Positions 54,601 through 64,000 of a stretch of DNA of 64,000 nucleotides are shown here, in pieces; positions within the stretch are counted from its first letter, which is position 1; each line of letters opens with the position of its first letter. This DNA is from Theocolax elegans (Eukaryota; Arthropoda; Insecta; Hymenoptera; Cerocephalidae). Both the position numbers and the translations under genes were made by a program. Under the pieces are notes generated by a model. The model did not search any database. It was not told the origin of the DNA and worked only from the letters and a program-made list of their open reading frames with translations. The stretch spans positions 87,698,670 to 87,762,669 of the forward strand of contig CM047427.1 of NCBI GenBank assembly GCA_026168455.1. The letters are read 5' to 3'.

Positions 54601-57600
54601 TCGTAGCTGCGGAGTAAAGTTCACCGATAAGCTCGTGTGTATATTCGCGGTCGACCGACCTTTTCATCCCATGACAGTTTTCCAACTGTTATTCTAATCC
54701 TGCTAAACTTCCGAAAATCCAATGTCGATCGCACTTATTGCTCTTGAGATACGTGGTATGTTGTGTTTTTTTTTTATTGCGTTGAGCATTTTTTTGGGTC
54801 AATTTTTCTTTTTATTTTTTTAACCACTTTTTGGGCAACGTGTTGGTTATATAATTTTTAACTATTCGCTCTTCTGTTCTTTAGAATTTTTAAATAGCAG
54901 AAGAATGACAAATTTTATATTTTTTAAATTATCTTAACGTTATTTAACTTAAGCGGTAAAAAAATGTTAGTAAATTTAAAATGATTAAAATGATTAATAA
55001 ATTAATATTTTACGTAACGCCAAACAATCGAAATAAGTTTATGAAAAGACGCGTCAAGGTGTATATAATTGAAGGAATCGAGTAAGGGACTATCTTGCGG
55101 GGAAATGATTATTGTATTATACACGAGGTTATACATATCTGTACATGTATCTATGATGGTCCCAAACCAGCCACTCGTAAGCTATTAGAGGTTTCCAACT
55201 GACTTGACGCCCCGGGAGCCAAAGCGCACCGCATCCCTTCAGGCTGCTTAAACTTTTCGACAGCTAACACTTGTTGGCTCCGTTGTGTAATCCAACGCTT
55301 AATGTCTTTCACGCGCTTTAATGGTATAGTGTCTTGGTGATCTTTTTGTACACATATTGTTTTTTATCAATTGAGTTAATATAGCTTACTATTTTTTATC
55401 AATAATCTTCATTGGCGATTGTTACATTTTTATGGAATATTAAAATACAACAATTCAATTTTGTTGCACATAGTTCTATTCGATACGATAAATCGATGAA
55501 AACGATATATGCGTTGAACGACTAGTCCTAAATAAATATTTTAGAATTGACTATCTTCGTCGTAACTTATCTTTTTGTTAAATAAAAATAATCGACTTGC
55601 TAGATTTTCTTATGTATACGATAACTCGAGATGAAGAGAAAAGGGCGTCATCTTCATATATATAGGTATATATTCATATACGTAAGCGGGAAAGCTGATT
55701 CCTTAATGTGGCCTCTCTCGAGGAACGAGTCGAAACGCGATACCGAGACGCTAAGTCGGTTAGCTCCTTAGTGCCTCCGTCGCCCCGGGAATGCGGGATC
55801 GTAATCCTCTTCGGTGCACCCGATGGATGGCTATTAAATTATTATGGGACCTCGATTGCATTAGGAATCGCGTGGTAAATCCGATCTTTCGATTTCTCCC
55901 GCTACTACTTTCGTCTTAGATACATATAGTTTTTTATTATTCTTAATTGGTATTAAGAGTCATATGATGGCCAAGCGTTCTGGATTTTGATTTGTTATAC
56001 GTGTGGGAAAATCGTCGAGGAAAAGAAATATTGCTTTGATACTGATGCTCTAGTTGATTGTATCGAATTGTATAGATGACAAAGATTTTTTAACGCGAGG
56101 ATTTAACCTTAATTTTTTTTAATACGTTTCACTTTAGCCTCTATAGGAAACTCCGATAATACACGAATATTTTCATTTCAGTTTTCGCAGTGCATCGTGT
56201 TTAGCTAACTTGCATAAATAACACTTTTATATATCGAAATACGACGTAGTTATTTTGAACTTTCGAAATATGCATAAAACGCAAGTGAATACACGTAGCT
56301 CGAGTTATAAATTGAAAAGTCAAAGAGGTAGATCGCGAGTTGTCGATATCATATCCACGTAGAAATTTAATAGTAAGGTCCACAATGCCGTCTACGTAGG
56401 ATGGAATACCCACCAACGCGAAAGTTATATCACCTTAGCTCCTCCAACATTTGCATGTTTAATGCGGTATCGCTGACGTTAGATGTAAGCTCTCAAGTGC
56501 ATTGTACCCGTCGAGTCGATATTGCGCTAATTCACTGCGCGACATCTTACACTATACCTACATATTTATACACCTGTATGTACATACACACCCACACACA
56601 CACACCCACACACACACACAACTATGTCTGCATTTCGTACCATCTTCCAGATGGATTTCCTAGAGAGTCGTCGAAATGACTCGACGTTGAATTATTAATT
56701 TATGATTCTGGAACTTTCTTACCCATACTGGTGGAGTGAATTTCTTGGTATATACAGTGTGGATTTGTAAAGTAAATATTGCGTTACACGTTATTAAATT
56801 CTTGCAATTAAGTCACTTTATGTTGCTCAAACGATAATATACCATATTTATCTCTTTCTTTGTAAATAATAAAATAATTTTATGTACGCTGAAAAAAAAA
56901 CATTAGTTAATTCAATAAAATATTTTATTAGATATTCCTAAAAAGATATTTATTTTCGAAGCTAAATATTATACAATTTAGTAAATGTTATCCTCTTATT
57001 AATTAAATTTTTTTTCGTGTTTTATTAATTTTTATAAGTTAAAACGAATAAAAATCAATCGTTTTTATCTAGAGAATAAGGAACGCTTGAATGCAATTCC
57101 TCGGAAAATCTGTATTTAACAAAATCCAACGTATATACCGCCCAGATTTGATTCCACAAAAAAAGTGCATAGTGCACCTTGTGGAATTTTCGCGGTGAAA
57201 AAAAAAGAGTCCGCGATAGAAAAAAAGTCCTGATATACACAGAATGTACAGCCGATGATCGTGCAAGCTCGTTTGTCGCTCGGAGTCTCAGAGGAAAACG
57301 GGCATTCCGACAACAACGCCGCGGTCGTATTTACCATTTCTGGTACACGAGTTGTACTTTCCAGACTACGCTGTTCCGTTCTCTCGTTCTCTCGTTCACA
57401 CGGACACGCGTGTGTGTACGTGGGAAATGCGCAAGTGTAGAGACACTCGCCGAAAGCCCAGAGTAGTCCAGGGAATTTTGTGGTGCTCACTGCGAAATTG
57501 CGTTTCGACGGACAACTGATACAACCTCCGACTGGCCATCGATCTGTCTTGATTGTACGACTGGTACAATCGATTCGTACGAGGTACAATAGTTGTTTCA

Positions 57601-59893
57601 TTGACAAAACGTTGTCAAGTGAATAAATCTATCGGGAGATTATTTGTATACTGAATGAAAATTCTATTAAATTTAATAGACGTGAATCTAGCGTAAACGT
57701 ACAAGACAACTCAATAATCCAGACATCAAGGTATAAGGTATCGAGTACACATCGATTTCGGTAGAGTTAACCTCGGATACAGATAAACCGATAGGCAATT
57801 TTTCCTACGTACCGAATCCCCGAGCGCAAAATAAGACGGTTTGGATCCCTAGGTCTGATTGATATCGGTGGGTAATCCGGCAACTGAAGCCCTCGGTAAA
57901 ATCCAGGCTGTCCTCAGTGTGAAATATGAGTCGCCTCGTCTTCTTCATCTTCTTCATCTTCTGCGTCTTCTGCCTCTTCTTCTACTTCTTCTTTTGCGTC
58001 GTCGCGGTGTGTCGGTTCCCCTTCCTCCTGCATGGATTTGGAGGCCGTGGTCGATGCCGGAGAGACGAGAGGAAATCAATGCTCGGTGAGCTCTACTCCC
58101 ATACGAGCAAACTCTTCCCTCCTACCTCGAGCGGATCTTCCCCACCTCACATCGGTTGGCTCATCCTGGGTGAAGCTCGGCTCTCCTACTCGCGCTGCGC
58201 CAATCTCCACCTTCTTTTGGATGGTGCCGCTTCAGCTGGAATTACGTGAGATCGTGTAAGGAGCTCGATTTCTCTCGGTGTCGTTAGTTACAATACACAT
58301 TGCAATATTTTCAGATCAATTTACTTTTTTTCACGATTTTACGTTACAATTTTTCTTCTCAGATAATACGATCGTTGCTGTCTTTGTATGTGTATTGGAA
58401 AACGCATATACCTCTGTTTACATTTCTATTAATTTATTCGTTATTTCTAATTAACGAGTTTGTAATAAATCTACGAAAAATGAAAATTTTAGTAAATATA
58501 GCATTTTGTACAAGAAAAGAATGTTCTAGTGCAAATTACGGTGATAGCATGGTAAACCTGGAATACATTCAGTTGTTGGACAAACGTTAACTTAAAATGT
58601 CATAATGTTTGTAGGAAAATCATCATCATTTTTACCGTACTATCGTCGTAGCGTTTAAATTACTGATCAAATGTCTCAGGTTCATCATACTGTCACGTTA
58701 ATTTTTATTAGAACATTCTCTTGGTGTATTTAAAAAGAAATCACCAAGCAACTAAAGCTATAACGCAAGAATTTACTATCCTTTGTATATATATATATGT
58801 CGGAGGTACGGTATACCTTTAATACTCCATCATAATTAAGCTTCCACTTATTCACCATAAATTCTCGATGAATATGCTAATCTTTGGGTTCTTCACGGGT
58901 GTCAAAGGGAAAACGAGAAGCCCTGGCGAAAATTACGGAAGCGAGTGAGAGCCCCTGCGGAACTTAAGACGCCATTACAACTCCGTTCTATATACCCGCC
59001 ATCCCCTAAAACCATATTAAACTCCGGCAAATCTTGAGGGTCCTCCTTTCCTCTTTCCTTTTACTCTTGTTCGACTCCAAGTGGAAAAGAATTTTTCCAG
59101 GCGCGAAAAGGAAGAGAACCTCGAGACGGCACTTTGATCGCTTTCCTAGCGAGTCGACCAAACGGGCGCCTTTTACTACTTCCGACGCGACGGGATTTTT
59201 TTTTCTTCTTACTCTTATTTTATCATCCTACGTATATATCTATCTGTACCTCGAGGTGAAACTTTTTTTATAGCCCCTCTTTTATTTAAATATTTTCTCT
59301 TTTATTTACTTTTGATCTGCTCGCGATCTTGTTTGTCGTACAATTTTGTGGAACAATTATGTTGTATAACAATATAATTGAGATAACTTTTAACACTTTT
59401 AATCAACATTATCATTTTACCGAAGAATTTTACGCGTCGCCCTTTATAAAATTAAGTATTTTTAATTTACATAATTTCGTTGCGTTGAAAGTATAACTAA
59501 TTATCTCAAAAAAGTGAAAAAATTAATTTTTTAACTTTACAGGCATGTGAGATTAAGTTAACACTCAGTTAAATTCACATTCGGGTGTTAAATCTCCAAT
59601 AGCCATCGTGAAACAGAATTTTTTTTTTCTATCATTCCTGTGTAAAACGAATCCAAGGTAAAAATCGTATCGAAAAATAAAAGAGATAGTATATAGTCTC
59701 GAAACGAGAGCTCGTCTAAAGCGTCTTTTCGTTGGGCGCATGTGCAGAGGCTCCCGTAAGTGGAATAGCGCGTAAACGTGCAGCCCGACAACGTGAACGG
59801 ACTGCAGGAAGATAAAGACGAAGGGGCCAAGCTCGGCGGACGCTTCTTGATTTTTACGAGCCCGTAAATTCCCGAGAGCGCACAGGAGTTTTT

Positions 59894-59937
<44 letters not shown>

Positions 59938-62248
59938 TCACTCTCACTCTCTTTCCTTCTCTTTCCTCGAGCGCGCAAAATTCTCCGACACTCCCTTTTC
60001 CTCAGGGCGGCCCCCAGACGGCCGCTCATCCGGAGTTTCATCGCGGCCGAATAGATTTCCCGGGAGCAACTCCAGTTTCTTCGGTATACTGATTTTTTTT
60101 ATATCTTTGAACGAAGCATATAGATAGACAATTTTTTTTTCTATTAGATTCTGAGAGATATTTGATTCGGCTTGTGTTCTCTGTAATCTTTGGTAATTGA
60201 TACTTTTTAATCACTCGAGATTCTCGGTAAGATAAGTTTTATGATATTTGTTGATTAGTTTGATGATCAGGAAGTTTATCTGAAGGATTCTATTTGCAGG
60301 TCCGCACGTTATAGATTCATTGAAAGAACATGATTTTATGTATCCGCTGAATTACAATGTATTTTATTGTTGTCGTATTTTTTATTCATTTTAACATAGA
60401 GAAAAGATAATTTAAAAGTAGTTATTTATATTTTTCATATCCAAGGATCACATTGAAATTTAGTAGACTCACTGTGAATATCGTCAGTCAAGTTAACGTC
60501 ATAATCTCTGATATTTTAGTCAAATGCTCAATTATCACAATAATTACAGTGGAAAAGTATAAGAACAACTTCCGCTAGAATGAAATAATAAAATAAATAA
60601 TGTTTACTCCGCTTGATAATTAAATGATTATAAAAGTGTAAAGTTAAATTATTGTAACACCGGGAAACGTAGGTGAGACAAAGAAGAATCAAATTCTTGA
60701 CGCGTTAAAAAAAATCGCAAGAACAAACGAGAAGAGAGATGAACAAGAGATTTTTACGCGACCACCGAATGCAATTCCGAATGAACCATAGAAAGAGAGA
60801 AAGAGACAGCATGCCCAGTCATTGTTTATCGATGCGCTATCCGCGCCTCTCGCGTAAACGGCGAGTCCATTAAAACCATCCTCTCTCTCTCTCTTTCTCT
60901 CTCTCTCCCGACCATCCGAGTTTCTCGGGAGTACGCGTGGGTGGGGGATGGTAGAGAAATAGAGGGCGCTTTTCTCCCGAGTAAGGCCATCGCCATGGTA
61001 ACGAGGGGTTGGTGCCGCCCCTGCCCGCCAATCAGAGCTCGACTCTTCTCTCTTTTCCTGCCGGGAAAGGAAGGGGGTGGTTGAAGAGAAACGGAGTGAG
61101 AGCGAGAGAGTGAGAGACGGAGAGACGGAGAGATATGGATAGCTGTACCCACACGCGTTCGCACACCTACACACGGGGGTACGTACGTATATAGAGCGAG
61201 GGGGGGTGGCTGAGATTCTCGCTCGGGAGGAAATCTTGACCGGGCGTGCCCCGAATCCCGGATACCACCTTCCTCTAGAAAGTAGGGGAGGTTGGACGTG
61301 TTAGAATTAACCCTGCACCTCGGTATGTGCGGGTTATCTCTTAGGACGCTCGTCTGGACCGATCGATTTCACCCGATTTATACGGGAGTAGTAGGAGGGC
61401 GCGAGCGATGATGGCGGATACCGGGGGAGGGAATTTGTCGCGGGGTGAATGTCGAGAGTGAGAAATCTGGGGGAGAGGACGCCTTGGATTTTCTAGCTGG
61501 TCGATGCTTTCCTCGGGCTCTAGATACTCCTACATATTTCTCTCTCTCTCTCTCTATCTTTCCCTCTCTCCCTCTCTCTCGCTTTTTACTTCGCTCGCTT
61601 CGTTCCTCTTTCTCCTTTTTTGTTGGTGCGTATCGTGGTTTCGAATCGTGTGGTAATTTACTTTGAATGACTAGACTATCTATTTTTTTTATTCTGAATC
61701 GGGGGATTGTTTATTTTTATGGTTATATAATCTTAGAATTTTCGTCGCTTAAATTGCCATTTTTTATTTAAACAATTTACATGTTGTTACATGATCGATT
61801 AATGAAAATCAAGGTACTCGTCTAGATAAATAGATGAATATAATCATAACTGTATTATTTAACAATTGCTATTAATATAAATTACTTAAAAGATTATATT
61901 AACAAGTGTATCAGGTTTAAGAGAAAAAAATTGATCCGAGTAATAAAATATTATCGAAATTTTCTGATTCCAGGTGAGAAACCGCACAAATGTCAAGTAT
62001 GCGGAAAGGCCTTCTCCCAAAGCAGCAACCTGATAACGCATTCGCGGAAACACACAGGTTTCAAACCATTTGCATGCGAGCTTTGTGGTCGTGCTTTCCA
62101 ACGTAAAGTCGACTTGCGCAGGCACCGAGAAACTCAACACGCTGATATTAACGGTACAGCGCCGGCTGCGCATCATCGTTCGCCAATCAATTCATTACCA
62201 CCCAACGGACTCGTACCATCTGCTACCAATCCTACGATTATGCAGTGA
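39051..62248 (+). CDS. sens: Senseless / Gfi1-family zinc-finger transcription factor (six exons, complete)
   Basis: Joined exons 39051-39231, 43454-43549, 49469-49748, 49928-50324, 50445-50721 and 61974-62248 total 1506 nt, 501 aa plus TGA, with every phase matching. Six C2H2 fingers lie at residues 302-325, 331-353, 359-381, 387-409, 415-437 and 443-466. They contain Gfi1-diagnostic blocks [42 protein letters not shown] and [14 protein letters not shown]. Before them lie a Ser/Pro stretch, an acidic run (about 130-155), and a His/Pro- and Ala-rich segment (about 220-300). No SNAG repressor motif is seen at the N-terminus. Fly Sens is a nuclear factor needed for sensory-organ precursor fate; vertebrate Gfi1 is a repressor. 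A sens-2 paralogue cannot be fully excluded, and an extra symmetric exon in intron 2 would not be visible by phase. Confidence 0.94.
41199..41255. repeat. Overlapping short inverted repeats in sens intron 1
   Basis: Three dyads are packed together: CCTGTT/AACAGG (41199-41211), AGACAGCCG/CGGCTGTCT (41213-41221 with 41236-41244) and GGTATTAG/CTAATACC (41227-41234 with 41248-41255). The last two overlap, so a transcript could form one or the other hairpin but not both. Confidence 0.75.
42669..42707. repeat. (TCT)n-type simple repeat
   Basis: TTC/TCT triplets broken by CCAC and CC; an open frame across it reads poly-Ser and is not a gene. Confidence 0.88.
43454..43549 (+). CDS. sens: sens exon 2
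   Basis: Acceptor CTTTTTCAG|GT, donor CCAG|GTAAGG, both phase 1. It encodes 31 full codons, [14 protein letters not shown] through PKSDP, a conserved-looking hydrophobic/Pro segment of unknown role. Confidence 0.82.
43550..49468 (+). other. sens intron 2
   Basis: 5919-bp intron with AT-rich sequence, CpG-rich patches near 44.0-45.0 and 47.2-48.3 kb, and simple repeats. No further exon is recognisable, but a small phase 1-1 exon could be missed. Confidence 0.7.
45860..45893. repeat. (GAAAAA)n hexamer repeat
   Basis: About five consecutive hexamer units in sens intron 2. Confidence 0.9.
49469..49748 (+). CDS. sens: sens exon 3: Ser/Pro and acidic region
   Basis: The acceptor TTCCTATAATAG| at 49467-49468 is the only nearby AG that keeps phase 1, giving [10 protein letters not shown], then Ser/Pro/Arg repeats and an Asp/Glu run of about 25 residues. 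Donor AG|GTCTGC, phase 2, is a weak but acceptable GT donor. Confidence 0.85.
49928..50324 (+). CDS. sens: sens exon 4: His/Pro- and Ala-rich region, first half of finger 1
   Basis: Acceptor CGAGCAG| at 49926-49927 keeps the frame; the next AG (49932) would create an immediate stop. It encodes [13 protein letters not shown], His/Pro repeats, eight Ala and [17 protein letters not shown]. Donor GAG|GTACGG, phase 0. Confidence 0.93.
50445..50721 (+). CDS. sens: sens exon 5: finger 1 His pair and fingers 2-4
   Basis: Acceptor CGTTCCAG|GTA completes finger 1 with VHARRSH, then fingers 2, 3 and 4. Donor ACAG|GTGAGA splits the Gly codon of the TGEKP linker, phase 1. Confidence 0.97.
51660..51695. 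repeat. (CT)n microsatellite
   Basis: CT repeat with one TTT interruption, ending in CGCGCG. Confidence 0.92.
52356..52382. repeat. (AG)n microsatellite
   Basis: About 13 AG units in intron 5. Confidence 0.93.
54451..54530. repeat. CT compound repeat with a duplicated unit
   Basis: A block of CT repeats, CCCTCCCTCCCT and CACT occurs twice in tandem, followed by a pure CT run. Confidence 0.92.
56585..56620. repeat. (CA)n microsatellite
   Basis: CA repeat with CCCA interruptions. Confidence 0.92.
57938..57992. repeat. TTC/CTT triplet-rich tract
   Basis: Degenerate 3-bp periodicity. It reads as poly-Ser in one plus frame and as an Asp/Glu-rich peptide on the minus strand. Confidence 0.8.
59891..59967. 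repeat. (CT)n microsatellite with CACT interruptions
   Basis: The longest CT-rich tract in the window; open frames across it encode only Arg/Glu or Ser/Leu repeats. Confidence 0.93.
61974..62248 (+). CDS. sens: sens exon 6: fingers 5-6 and C-terminus
   Basis: Acceptor TGATTCCAG|GT restores TGEKPHKC. Fingers 5 and 6 follow, then a 35-residue tail rich in Pro, Asn and Ser, ending in TGA at 62246-62248. Confidence 0.97.
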
Positions 62249-64000
62249 AACGTTCGCTCGATTCTTTTTGGGAATCGAATTAAAGGCTCTAGACTTTAAA
62301 TTCACGTGAGGTATAAAACAATGACAGTGCGATGATGTAAGGAACTTGTATAAGTTACAATCGAACGAAATATATATTTCACAAATACGTATAAATCGAT
62401 ACGTAAGAATCGAGAATGAGAGATTTTAACAAATTTGCATTTGGATGTAAAGTTGACTAACTTTAACTATCAAAATCTTCCTAAGGTCTATCTATTTATA
62501 AAAGAATAAATATAAAATTAATACTTCACTAGGTTTATATTTATTTGTAAATTCATTTATTTATCTGAATGTTTATTTTTTATAGTGTCATACTAAATTT
62601 TATTTGACAAACAGGCATCGGGTGAATTTTTATCTTTAAATTTTCGAAAATAAAAGTTACGAGGAAAGTAATTGTATTCGAAATCGAACTAAACTTTACT
62701 CGATGTTTACATCACAATGTGATTATTTTAGATTGAATTATAAGTAAACTGTATTATGACAACCTAAATAATTTAACGTATGATTATATATTTTTAGAGG
62801 CAATGGTAAACTACTAGTCAATTTTTAGGCACGACCGCTATACGGGAGAGCTTTAGATTTTTATTCATGGATTAATAATATAAATAATCACATTGTGAAG
62901 TAAAAACTCTGCAATCAAATGTAGATTCTCACATTTCAGAATTTTAACGTGTAAAATTGTATTCGTTAGACAATTTCATACGGCTAGAATTTAGATTCAA
63001 CAATTAAATTGTAAATAATTTATTTCGAGCTCTACTTAGAGAAATCAATGTTACAGAACGATTAATAGAAAAAAAAGAAAAACGTGAACGTAAATAACGA
63101 TTGAATAATAGAAAATATCCAGTATACTAATTGACAGTAAATGTTAAACAATATCTCTAGTACCGTACTACTTATAATTTGTCTTTTCGTTCGTTTCTCA
63201 AGCATTTCTCAAGCATTCAAAACGTCTCTAGTAGGCATAGTTGTATGAAAAATTGCCTATGTATAATCCGTATATCGTGTGGAAAAAATCATAAATTAAA
63301 AAAAATAAATTATACATTCAATTTTTCATACAATAATTACGTTCACACATTGAGAAACATTTCCACTTGGAAATAAGCGTGTACAGTATAATTCCAAAGA
63401 TTTCCAAATAATATAATTATAAGAAACGTAGACTAATTTATATCGTCAATTCAAAAAATACAATGCGCTCCAATTTTAATCGTAAATCTGTATAAATACA
63501 GCGAGAAGAAATAAAAGTCACGTTGCTTTGTAAAAGAAAAAAGAAAGAATAACGGAGCAAAAAGGTCAAATTATCTCTTAGCTTACGTATATTAGTGCAA
63601 TCGATTTTCATGGCGGATAATCCTTCGTTACCAAGTGCAAAAATACGCCAAAAAAATTTTTTTTTCTTTTCATTGTTATTTAGTACTTAAGGAGTAAACG
63701 TATAAATTGTACGGATGATTTATTTATTTTTTTGCGCGTGTATTACACGAGAAAGTAAACCGACTGTTTAGATGAAAATAGTATAATTAACATAAATATA
63801 TATATACATAAATGATAAATGAATATATGATCATGAACGCTTGCTCTCTGAGTACGAGGTGACCAAACAATTTGTAAATATTATATGTAGTCTGTATTAT
63901 TATTATGATGTAGGTCGATAAGCCTATAAATATATACAGTTATAGAGTGCACTCCATAAATATCTCAGGTACACTAATATATTTACAATATCTACATGGA
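62249..64000 (+). other. sens 3' UTR / 3' flank
   Basis: AT-rich, no coding frame. AATAAA occurs at 62505-62510, 62649-62654 and 63510-63515, so several 3' UTR lengths are possible. Candidate post-transcriptional sites are a Brd box AGCTTTA (62849-62855), a K box TGTGAT (62718-62723), a miR-9-type seed match CCAAAGA (63394-63400) and two Pumilio-type TGTAAATA (63010-63017, 63873-63880). The extent of the mature UTR is not known. Confidence 0.55.

Larger units (their letters stand above)
50722..61973 (+). other. sens intron 5
   Basis: 11252-bp GT-AG intron between fingers 4 and 5. It contains several long CT/GA microsatellites, a TTC-type triplet tract at 57938-57992 with open frames on both strands, and GC-richer blocks near 55.1-55.9, 57.2-57.6 and 60.8-61.5 kb. 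No exon is supported. Confidence 0.8.

Noticed and set aside
6278..57426. Su(H)-type YGTGRGAA sites, e.g. 6278, 16414, 16613, 18358, 31128, 42328, 46528, 56002 and 57419
   Set aside because: The number seen, about nine, is close to what chance predicts for this degenerate 8-mer on both strands of 64 kb, and they are not clustered near the promoter.
57116..57607. 163-aa minus-strand ORF inside sens intron 5
   Set aside because: It is the longest simple ORF in the window but has no recognisable domain, biased composition, and no supporting splice or promoter context.
59565..60041. 158-aa minus-strand ORF with an Arg/Glu repeat
   Set aside because: The frame is kept open by a CT/GA microsatellite and encodes no recognisable domain.
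60689..61174. 161-aa minus-strand ORF in sens intron 5
   Set aside because: Ser/Leu- and Arg/Glu-rich translation of GA/CT repeats; no domain.

Overview
The window looks like insect nuclear DNA, most likely hymenopteran. It is AT-rich overall, with CpG-rich islands that are not CpG-depleted, many GA/CT, GT and TA microsatellites, spliced genes with GT-AG introns, and long non-coding spans. The order is inferred from base composition and protein similarity recalled from memory, not from a search.

Two protein-coding genes can be assembled exon by exon with matching splice phases. At the left edge, on the minus strand (2853 down to 288), is a complete four-exon palmitoyl-protein thioesterase 2 gene (Ppt2, 289 aa), a soluble lysosomal thioesterase with its Ser-Asp-His triad visible. 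On the plus strand (39051 to 62248) is a six-exon senseless/Gfi1-family zinc-finger gene (sens, 501 aa). It has six C2H2 fingers in the Gfi1 order, a Ser/Pro and acidic middle region, and a His/Pro- and Ala-rich segment before the fingers. In flies Sens acts in selecting and differentiating sensory-organ precursors of the peripheral nervous system.

The two genes are divergently transcribed and separated by about 36 kb in which I find no convincing exon. The introns of sens are also large (4.2, 5.9 and 11.3 kb), with two short ones (179 and 120 bp) between the exons just before the zinc fingers. This layout suits a developmental regulator in a wide regulatory landscape, but no individual enhancer can be proven from the sequence alone.

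The non-coding part holds at least four foldback or MITE-like elements: 4441-4685, 5632-6029 (8-bp target duplication), 7454-8028 and 33328-33889 (TAA duplication). A fifth possible end lies at 3418. The most unusual item is a hammerhead-ribozyme-like motif at 7899-8005, inside an extra segment present in only one arm of the 7.5-8.0 kb foldback element. Other points are overlapping inverted repeats in sens intron 1 (41199-41255) and a sens 3' region with single matches to miR-9-type, K-box and Brd-box sites. I see no tRNA, rRNA, CRISPR array or full-length transposase.
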